NCBI GenBank assembly: GCA_004352715.1
Contig: SCFE01000037.1
Coordinates: 2,054,321 to 2,118,320 of the forward strand
Source: Hofstenia miamia
Taxonomy: Eukaryota > Xenacoelomorpha > Acoela
Direction: 5' to 3'
DNA: 64,000 bases
Under the pieces are notes generated by a model. The model ran no database searches and was not told the origin of the DNA. It saw only the letters and a list, made by a program, of their open reading frames with translations. Both the position numbers and the translations under genes were made by a program. This document shows positions 13,801 to 25,600 of the stretch, in pieces; the stretch's first letter is position 1; every line of letters starts with the position of its first letter.

Positions 13801-16800
13801 TACATTCTGTTCTGTGTTTATCGAATGTCCAGCCTCTAAGACATTTCACAGTGAATGCAGACAGGGTTTTCGAGTGCTCGGAATGTTAAGAACTCGAACT
13901 CGAATAAGCTCGCAAAACTCGATCGGGAATCATCAAAACTCGAACTCGATCTAAAAGCCACTCGAAAATATTTTAAAAATTAAATTATTTTAAATTTCAA
14001 TAAATGTTTTTAGCCTAAAACTCGGATTTAAAAATTACTCGATCAAAATCGGAATTTTCTTTATAAAAATACTCGAACTCGAAACGTAAAAAATCAAACT
14101 CGGACAGAGAAACTCGAACTCGACTCGAAAGCACGGAATGCAGAGTGACAGGGTCTTGTAAATTATGTAAATATTTCTATAGTACTTTGTGGATTAGCAA
14201 GTCTTATTTGACTATATCAGGAGTTTTTGGAGATCTTAGCCAATTTCCGTTCGAAAAGTTCAATCTTCCAAGGGTAATAAAATGTTTCTGAATTTCAAGT
14301 GGAACTAATGGTTAGTGGACTAAAGCAATATGACCGAGTGTTAAACATTTGATTTATTGACGAACAAGATGAACGCAAACCGAAATGACGAATTTTCAAT
14401 GAAAAAACACTTAATTAAATGCCCTAATAGACTTGTTTAGAACGATTTTAATTGAGAGAGTTACTTATATTGCACAGAGGATAATTCAAATATTTTGATA
14501 ACAGACCATGTCTACGACTTTGTGCGTTATTTGATAAATGACGTAATTATTAACAATGACGTAGGTACGTAATTATTTTAATAAATGAGAACATCAATAG
14601 TTTTCTCAATTTTCTAGCGAGGGAACTTTCCCTATAACTTTTAACTTTGATGTCATCTGCTTTTTGGTAACTTTTAGTGTTTAATTTTAGATAATAGCAA
14701 ATTAACTATTATTATTAACTCTCTATCAATTTGCTACAATGTGTTTATTTTTCACTAATTTTTTCTTAATAGATTTTCGATAAACATCACTTATTAATTA
14801 CAATGAATATAGTAAAACATTGTTAATACTTGTGTTGCCCATCGAAGTTATTCAGCATTAGGAATGTGGCGATACGAGGAGGTTTGTACTAGAGTTCGGC
14901 GGGACCAGGATTTTCCATGCAATTCCATTAGGTTCAGTCTAATGTTATCTTCTGGTCCAATAGTCCCTTAGGTGCACGGCATAATTTCTATTTTGACCAA
15001 AATTAGCAAAAAAAAACTAGTAGTATTCTGAAATCCGCGGTCCCAATTCCATCGAGTTTTTGGTCCCAGTAAATCCAATTGGTCCTGAACTTTGTAATAA
15101 TTGGTTGGGATTTTCTAGGTTTACAACATGTATTTCTTATAAATTTTTTAAAGATACGGGTGTTGTAGTGAATATGTTTTCTCACCGTTCTTATGAGATT
15201 CAAATATTTGCTTTCTAATTCTTACAAGAAGTAACCAGTGAGAGGTAGTGTTCTGCGACCGGCTGCGGCAAAGATTTTGTTTCACGGTGACAATCCCGGC
15301 TAAAATTCATCTCTGAAAATTATGATGAACTATTTATTTCCATGATTTTTATTTTTATTTTTGTTTTTAAAATTTGACCATTTTGTTTAATTGTTTAGTA
15401 TTAGTAAAAAACGCCGAATACTGCAGAAAAATCTCAGTTACTAGCCTGCTACGGCCAAGAAATTGATTTGGTCGAAGAACAATAGTGAGAGGGTGTTTTA
15501 AATAGCTAGAAACATGTTTACGAAACAGAACCTTGTTGTGGAAAACAAATTTTCTGACTACAAAAACCTATCAATTCATTGCCTTAATCCAAGTAACCTC
15601 ATGTGCAGTACGTTGTCTTTTTTATAATTTTGCAGAAAACGGTGGATAACCTTGTAACTTTTTATTCCTTTTAATAGCATATGAAAATATTAGACTACCT
15701 TCGTGTGATAAGCTTCTATGTCTTCAAGGGGTAGTAAAAATTTTATACACACCATCTTGGTATTTTGAATGAATTAATTCTATTTTATTACAAAAGGTTG
15801 AATTTTCACATTTTAAACACTAGAACGGTGGTAAGATGTAAATTTAAATCGTAAATCATTTTCAAATGATGATAATAATCTGTCCTATTTAACAGTCCTC
15901 TTTCTAATGATTATCAAGATGTCACCGCCATTCTAGTGTTAGATCGTGCATTTTTATCATTAAGACTTTCTTTTAGTGCATTGATAACATTCATGTGAGC
16001 GGTCTTCTAACAGCAGACAATGCATTTGAAGATAACTCCTCCATCCGCATGATGCAGTCCGTCCGCTCCGATCCTCATCTTTTCAAAGATGACATCGAAA
16101 TCCGTTTCAGTCGCATCACAAACTCGTGTCGAGTTCCTCAGATCCGCTACGCCACAGTTGAAAAGCTGTTTGAACGTCTCACAGATGTCCGTTTTCTCAG
16201 CGTAGAGTTCCTTAATACCTTCCTCATGACTTACCGTTATTTCACTACAGCAGTTGTCATCTTAGACGTACTCAGACGTGCGCTTTTGAATTGCGCGCAA
16301 CAGCAGCAAAGTCAAAGCTTAACGTAATGAATTCAAAGTTCGCTTATGTGTTTCATAAGTTTATCTTTGTTTAATATNCACAAATTTTTGCCTAATATAT
16401 ATATATATATATATATATATGTGTATATATATATATATGTCGTTTGCTAACAATAAGTTTGAATTCATGTAGTTTTTTAAAATAATAAATTACATTTTCC
16501 TTTGTAAATGATATTAGGGAGCACATTTCAACTGGCACTACTTGGTAAAAATGTTTACATTTTGAAATCAAGATTGTTTGCATCAATATACTTAAGAGTT
16601 CCTATTTCGCCTGTAAAGTTTTTGTAGGTAAAATTGAAATAAGCAAAAATACCTTAACTAGTAGCTTGCTTTTTTTCTGGTCATCTGTAGCAGGTTTATA
16701 TCGCGTTAAGAATGATATATTCCTCTCAGGGTGGCTGTTTAAAACGGTTTTATTTGAATTAAACAAAATGTTAAAAACTATGAATGACTAATATACCGCA

Positions 16801-19634
16801 GTTTTTGCAGATTTTCTATAGTTAATACCGCATTTCGATGAGCAGTACTTACCTATATTTTAAATTATAAATTTTTATACTGCTAAGTAGTTTGAAGAAC
16901 TGTAAAAATTTTACACCAGTGATTGACACGAAACAACTACAAAGCGGTTTTACCCGTACCCGCACGATTGTGGTGTAGTGCGGGTACTGAAATTCAAATG
17001 CTACGCGGGTTGCGGTGCGGTGCGGGTGGAAATTTTATTTTGTTAGCGTGTAATACCGAACTAATACAATATTAATTATACTATATTACTATACTATATA
17101 CTATATGAATTATAGTATATTACTATATAATTATGCTCAATTAAACAAAGTTAATAGAAAGTCAGTTTGGTGATTGACATATTCCGGCTAATTTTCTAGA
17201 ACTGACACTGGCTCGTTGAACCAATCGCACTCGACATTTAGAAAATAGCGGGTGTGTTGCGGGTGCGGGTGGAAATTTTATTTTGTTAGCGTGTAATACC
17301 GAACTAATACAATATTAATTATACTATATTACTATACTATATACTATATGAATTATAGTATATTACTATATAATTATGCTCAATTAAACAAAGTTAATAG
17401 AAAGTCAGTTTGGTGATTGACATATTCCGGCTAATTTTCTAGAACTGACGCTGGCTCGTTGAACCAATCGCACTCGACATTTAGAAAATAGCGGGTGTGT
17501 TGCGGGTGCGGGTGGAAATTTTATTTTGTTAGCGTGTAATACCGAACTAATACAATATTAATTATACTATATTACTATACTATATACTATATGAATTATA
17601 GTATATTACTATATAATTATGCTCAATTAAACAAAGTTAATAGAAAGTCAGTTTGGTGATTGACATATTCCGGCTAATTTTCTAGAACTGACGCTGGCTC
17701 GTTGAACCAATCGCACTCGACATTTAGAAAATAGCGGGTGTGTTGCGGGTGCGGGTGGAAATTTTATTTTGTTAGTGTGTAATACCGAACTAATACAATA
17801 TTAATTATACTATATTACTATACTATATACTATATGAATTATAGTATATTACTATATAATTATGCTCAATTAAACAAAGTTAATAGAAAGTCAGTTTGGT
17901 GATTGACATATTCCGGCTAATTTTCTAGAACTGACGCTGGCTCGTTGAACCAATCGCACTCGACATTTAGAAAATAGCGGGTGTGTTGCGGGTGCGGGTG
18001 GAAATTTTATTTTGTTAGCGTGTAATACCGAACTAATACAATATTAATTATACTATATTACTATACTATATACTATATGAATTATAGTATATTACTATAT
18101 AATTATGCTCAATTAAACAAAGTTAATAGAAAGTCAGTTTGGTGATTGACATATTCCGGCTAATTTTCTAGAACTGACGCTGGCTCGTTGAACCAATCGC
18201 ACTCGACATTTAGAAAATAGCGGGTGTGTTGCGGGTGCGGGTGGAAATTTTATTTTGTTAGCGTGTAATACCGAACTAATACAATATTAATTATACTATA
18301 TTACTATACTATATACTATATGAATTATAGTATATTACTATATAATTATGCTCAATTAAACAAAGTTAATAGAAAGTCAGTTTGGTGATTGACATATTCC
18401 GGCTAATTTTCTAGAACTGACGCTGGCTCGTTGAACCAATCGCACTCGACATTTAGAAAATAGCGGGTGTGTTGCGGGTGCGGGTGGAAATTTTATTTTG
18501 TTAGCGTGTAATACCGAACTAATACAATATTAATTATACTATATTACTATACTATATACTATATGAATTATAGTATATTACTATATAATTATGCTCAATT
18601 AAACAAAGTTAATAGAAAGTCAGTTTGGTGATTGACATATTCCGGCTAATTTTCTAGAACTGACGCTGGCTCGTTGAACCAATCGCACTCGACATTTAGA
18701 AAATAGCGGGTGTGTTGCGGGTGCGGGTGAATTTTTTCAACAGACATGCGGTTGCGGACCCACTCACTGCGGGTGCGAAGCAATGCGGTTATAAAAAATT
18801 ACACCCTTCTCCATCTATGGTAATGATTACAATTTACCCGAAATAATAAACATAAAAACATTTTTTTGTGTTTTTCACGTTGTTTTGAAAGTGTTTTTTA
18901 TTTCCATATTGAAAGTACTTGTGTTAAAACAGTGCAACCCTGTTTCTCACAGGCAATTAACATTTACTTGTTTAGGCTTTCGTCTTTCAGTGATTTGGGC
19001 ATTGTTGAAAACTTCGGTTGCAAACTCCGTCGTTCCTACCATACAGGTGACATCATTGTATTGACTTATAAAATCAGTGGTTTTAGATCATCGTCGGAAT
19101 AAGAGTTCTGGAAGTATAACACCAAGCAGCAACCAGTCGACTATTTTCGAAAAACAATCGTCTGGCGAGTCTGACGAAGGAACTACCTCCAGTGATTTAA
19201 TTTATTCAGGTCGCGCACCCTTCATCCCACCTCAAGTAAGAAACTCCGAAATATTTATCGAATTCAACTTCTTGATTTAAAGGAGTTTTTACTAACCACC
19301 ATCGATGACGCAATTTTTTTCGATTTAGCACATATTGCTAATCATTTCTAATTTCTATTCAAATAAAGAGAAAATCTCTTCTCATCAAGGCATCATTCAA
19401 AAGATACAAAATTTGTTGTATTGCATAGAATTCAATATGATTATCAGGTAGCAATATATATATGTATGTATATATATGTATATATATATATATATATGCA
19501 TATATATATATATATGTATCTATATATATATATATACATATATATATGTATATATATATATATAGATATGCATATATATATATATGTATCTATATATATA
19601 TATATACATATATATATGTATATATATATATGTA

Positions 19635-19669
<35 letters not shown>

Positions 19670-22600
19670 TAAAAGGAAAACACATTAAACGTTTCGCTTA
19701 TATTATATAATCATCATCAGCAAATAATTTGCGGCAAAAATATTTTTACAATATATAAACTACACTAAAATTTTAAAATGAAATCTAAAATAAATATAAA
19801 TACTTAGTTGGATTAATCTGTTTATTTAATAACTTTGTTTTGTCGATGTTGGTAATTTCAATGTCTTATGCAATTTTTGTATATTTCGTTCTTCTAATGA
19901 TCTTAAAATTTTCAATATTGATATTTTGAATGTGATTAAAAATTTCTGATGTTGAATGGCCATTGATGTGCTCTTTGATTTGCGTATCATATATATTAAA
20001 ATACATACAATTTTTTAACTACAAAACTTCGTGGTTTGAATTAAATCGACGTAGTAATTCGTAAAGTATTAGTTTACGAAGAGACATCGGCTATGGCCAC
20101 TAGATTGGGATCAGATTTTTGCATAGACTCCTAGAAATATACTTTTATATATACAATAATGGTAAAAATATTCGTTTACTTGCAAAAAAAGTTGATTACA
20201 AGTACTAGTGAATGAAGTTTTATACCATTTAATATGTTAAGTTTAATTACTGTTTTGCTAAGATTCACATTATCCGGTTATAATTCTTATAAGATCTGTA
20301 AATGCATATGAAGAACATTATATTGTGCACACAAAACTTGATAGCTTGATTTTTTTAATTAATAACTAGAATGGATAATATTTATACATTAGAAATGGCT
20401 TATAGTACTTTGTCGAGAGTCACCGTCTTTTAATTACTGCTGACTTAATAATGTCCAACAGAATATCATTAAATGCCTTCTTAGCTGTAATTCACAACTC
20501 TTCTTCATTTCTTGGTTGCTTAGGTGTCGCATGTTACAAGCAGTGCTTGATTACAATGAATGTTAACGATTTATAGAATTTAAAATATTGCTTTATTGAC
20601 ACATATAAAGGATCTAAGTAGTTCTTCAGTGAACTTTTATGAAGTACATATAACGACTACTCATACAAGCATGAATTCGCCTATAACATATAAAATTTAG
20701 AATATTCGATTTTAAATTTATATATTTTTTTATATGCATGAATGTTTATAGTGTACAGCATTGGGTATAGGCAGTGTTTGAAGCGGACCCAACTTTGATT
20801 TGACCGGGCCAGGTCGGGACTTGTAAAATGCAGCAAACTGGGCTTGGTCCTAAGAAATGCCCTTTTGAAAAAAATTAAATGATTTACAAAAATTTTTAAT
20901 GTATTTTCAATTGTTATTATTATAATTTACCCAAATTAATTCAGGCATATCTTACAATTTTAGTGGTTTCCATGAAAAATATTGTAGTACTTAAGTATAT
21001 TATCTCAATATTAGGTATGTAAAAAAATTTGAAATTTTTTTTTAAAAATAGGATTATTTCATTGAAAAGTATTTAATATTTTGGAACATTCCAGGAACAT
21101 GAATAACGTTTATCATAAACTTTCAGCATAAAGGGCAGCAAATTTACCCATGGATAAGTGTTACAAGAGCACAACCTTTTTACTAACGGATCTGAGCGTA
21201 ACCATTTCTGGTTTGTAAAAACTTGCGGAAAATAAATTAAAATTTATTTATTATAAAGGGAGAGTTGTTTGGCAAACGCTACATGCAATTAAAACTTGCA
21301 AAACGAGTGTTTTTGGGTAACTGGAAAGTTGAAATTAGCAGCCTACACTAAGTAAAATTAAGCATTGACGAGGCTGGTTAAGTGGCCCAGTTGTTTAAGA
21401 CACTCCCAAAGATTTGTCAATATCTAACGATCTCCAATTGCCTTAAGCTTTGAGAAAATATTTTGAAAATGTGGACAAGATCGATTGTATCTGTTTTATA
21501 GACGGTGCAGTTTAGTATTTATGAACTGTGGCGGCTAAGAAAGAAGAGCAGTTTACAACATTCTTCAGGAAAACCTACCAGGCTTGAGTTGTTTGATGAA
21601 AACAGGTACTAAATAATTCATATCGACATGCCGATATTTAAATCTTAGCATGTTCAAAATTTATGTTATACAAAACGGACTGGTTATCAATTTCGACGGG
21701 AAATTATCGTTAATTATCTAAAATATCCTTTTCATTTAGAAGCTTTAAGAATAGCTTTCTTATGCAATTTGTGTTTCATAATTTAGAGGAATAAAGTAAA
21801 AAGTCGTTCTTCAAATAAATTTTATTTTTAGATTTTAGTATGTAAAAATAGCAATGTTATTGATATAATTTGCGAGTTATATAACGCTATTGAAATAAAG
21901 CTATTTTAATAAAACAGGGAGAAACACAAATTTATTTCTATAATGATGAAAGCTTCATAGTTAATTTTCAGTTGCCTGAATATTTTTTTTTGGACTTGAA
22001 TATTAATATAAGGATTTTAGGGTTCTAATGAATCTGATGATGGTGTTGAATCAAGCTCATTTTTTAATCAGGTTTCAGTAGATTCAGAGGACAGTGGGCA
22101 TCATGCCACTTTTTCGGACACAATCCATTCCGCTCCAGTTGTTACACTTCAGGAATTCAATGAATTTGAAGAGAAACGCTCGTTGTCAGAAGAGCATGCA
22201 CAATCTGAAGACAATGAATCTTTAAAGACAATTTTGGATGATGCAGGTTAACTTTAAGACGTAGTAAATCTCTGATAAATTTAACCAGAGATAGAAGCTG
22301 ACTAATAAGAGGATATATAAAATGAATCGACGAGTATGGCATAGTATGTAATGATATTGCCTTCTCAATAGACAGTAAAGTTAATAAGTTTGGTTCATGT
22401 TTAATCTATGATAATACTAGCAGATTAGCAATTCAATTTAAAACAAGTATTGCAAGGAAAGGCCAATACTCCACCCATCCCGCTTTATCTCTTCTCTACC
22501 CGCCTCAACTATTTGCATTTCCGCTTTTGTGCAATTTAAGACCAATGTAATTTTGGATTTATAAATTTAAGACCAATATTGGGGAGAAATGCACTTTAAA

Positions 22601-25600
22601 AAATAAATTCAATAATTAATTTGGGTTTAAGCATGTTTAGGCATCTATTCTCTCGTATCAGTTGGCTTAAATATCGGGAAATTTGTATTCTAATACTATT
22701 AAGCAATTTGCCTGAAATTTTGTTTAGTTCCAAAATGTGTCGGGGATTTTCTAACTTTTCTGAACCAACTTCTTTGAAATTTTAATCAAAGTTTACTGTA
22801 ATTTTTTTTAAATAGTAGTAAATCTTTAGTTTCCGTGTGAAAATCGACGAAAATGTGTATTTTAGACACAAATCGAATTCAGGAAAAGAACATAATCGAA
22901 AAGTTAAAGGAGGCCGCCACAAAAATGAGCGACACTGATGAACTACTGACAACAGAAAGATCACTATGTATGTATATTCACTTTCATCAATGTTTGTTTG
23001 TTTTCTATTGTTTGCAGGTCGATATATTGCAATTCAAAAATTTGATTTCATCGTTAAAAAAATCGTTTTTAAATTTTAACTTTTTGTTATATGTAGGCAA
23101 TATTGGGTTTTGGATGTATTTCTCAAATATAATTTCGTATAGGGTTATCTCAACATTTTATCATTCAATATTTGGGCAAGATATTTGAAAATAGTTGAGT
23201 TACACTTAACATGCCCTGGGTGGAGCACATTGTGTTTTTGTTACCAGTACACATTAACTGGTGGGCGGATCGCGATAAAATTTTATTACTTGTCAAGTTT
23301 TATATCGGATCAGAAACTACTAAAAAAATTTGATCAACAGTATTTTTTTCAGCATACAGTCAGATACTTTTTTAATTTTAGCTGTGCTTCCCCAAATAGT
23401 GTTTCCAATTGAATATTTTTTCTCATTGTTGAATTCTTTATATCAATATTGTTTTTGAAATACAATTTTTGCTCCGCACCTTTGATAAAAATTCACATGT
23501 TGTCTAATAATTCTTAAATTTACAATAAAGAAGACAATTAAATTATTGACATATTTCATGACGTCATCACATAACAGCAAATAATTTTGAAATTTTTGCA
23601 AAAGCCTAACTAAAAAGATATGGTAACTCTGGCCAAAATTGGATGTTAATCGGTAAATCATATTAAATGTCGTAGAGTTGGAGCAATATGTGCTCCACCT
23701 GTGGTGTCTAAGGACCTCACAAGCTTGGGGCTGATAGGGTTAACCGTGCGCCAATGTCTTCATTAAGGCATTAGGAGGTGCACTGCCTGAATGATATATT
23801 TATTGAAGGATGAAAATTTATTTTATATAACTCCTTGAGTTTCTTCGAAATTTTGTATTCTAGTCAATGGATCCATTTCAGTGCATGTTTGTTTTTGACC
23901 TTCTCTGTTTTGTTTGATCCGTGATTAGACGCATATTTAGATACCAACAGTTGTGGATTCTCTCCTATCGTAAAATGCAAGTGACCGTTGAAATTTGATT
24001 GTTTTTAAACGTGCACTGCTTGTTTTAAGATTTACAATTTCATTTATATATTCAGCAGGAAGGCTTTTAAAGAAAACTAGTTTACAATTTGTTAACCAAG
24101 TCATTTATTATGGAGAATATGCGAGATCAGAATAACATGCAGAGTTTTCATGTTTATACAATTATTCAAAATTCGTTTGTAAGCCTGTTATATAGTTTAA
24201 AGGCTTGGTTTCCTGAGTGATCGTAAAAGCTGAATACATTTACTAGTTGGATGAAAACTATCTCCTAATTATTATTTAGTGCTATTTATGTTGCACAAAC
24301 TTCTTACTCAGGGTCATGGCTAAGGAGAGGGGGCAGGGGTGGCATGGCCTTCCATGTCGAGGCATTTTTCCCTCCTTGCAACCTCGATACAAAACCCTAA
24401 AGTATTTATTCCAATATTCTGCAACTAAGTTAGAGTGAAAATATTTTAGTGAAAATATACCAAATACTAATGCCATTCTAATGAAAAAAAATCTCTCTGA
24501 AGAAGTAAGAAATTATTTCAGATAAGTGAAACTATGATTAACTTATTGTATGCCCCTTAACTTGCAAATGCAAGCCACTGTCCTGGTCTTACTGTATTCA
24601 ATCCTGATGGATGACATATTCAATACACTATTGAATTTAGCTCCACCGTGTTATTGTAATTTGTTTTAATCTATTGATGCTAAAATTTACTGGTGCTATA
24701 GTTTTAGGACTTAAATATTTTTGTTGGAAAGCCTTCAAACTCGATAATGGAGGTATATTGCATTATGTTCACTGCTTCAAATGTGTGCCGTTGAGCTGTT
24801 TCTCGGTTATTCTTCTTCTCAGCATGTGCATGCCTACTAACTATTTGCGTTTCCACAGTTTTAGCTAACTTTGCCACGCATTACGTGCAGTTATTGGTTT
24901 CAATTTTTACATAATAGTTAATAGCATTCCTGTAGTCGGCTTTTACATATTGGTAGTTTCAATTACCAATTGTCATGTAGTACATAAAATATTTACTTTT
25001 GCACTCATATGTGCACCGGAATCTAATTTACACTAGATCTGCTTAGAAATTAAATTTTTTATTTTAGTATGAATCTGAACCGAATATTATGTTAGTAAGG
25101 TGATCTTAAATGGGTAGTGGTGATTCTACTGTTAACTTAACAATGGGATCTTAGATATGTATTGCATTTCATACAAACACGGATATGAGATTTCTTGAAA
25201 TTCATCAAATATCAATGAAGTAAAACTATATAAGACATTCGCATTCCAAATAGTGTTCTGCCGCCATGGCCGCTGCTACGGCTTAGCCGCGGCAAACGGC
25301 CGGCTGCGACCAAGAATTTTCTTTTACGATCAACATTTTGGTTAGATGAATTTCTAAGCATTTTGATGAATAATTTATTCCATTATTTTTGTTTGCATTT
25401 TTGTATTTAAAACTTATTCGCTTTGACCATTTTCGTAAATGTTCGAACTATGAGCATGTTTTAATCGTTCAATTGAAAATTGCAGCATTTTTCGTACTAG
25501 TATTAATAAACGGCTAACGATAGGCTACGGCTAAAGCAAAATTTATTTTGCACTGCCTGCAACGGAGAAATTGCTTTGGCCGCATAACACTAATTCCAAA

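Noticed and set aside
16311-16323. Alternative exon 4 donor at 16311 joining exon 6 directly
   Set aside because: Frame works, but the AAA|GTCAAA donor is weak and the 16324 donor plus exon 5 gives better sites. It remains possible as an alternative splice.
19421-19710. Two open frames of about 82 codons rich in Tyr and Ile
   Set aside because: They are translations of a TA microsatellite.
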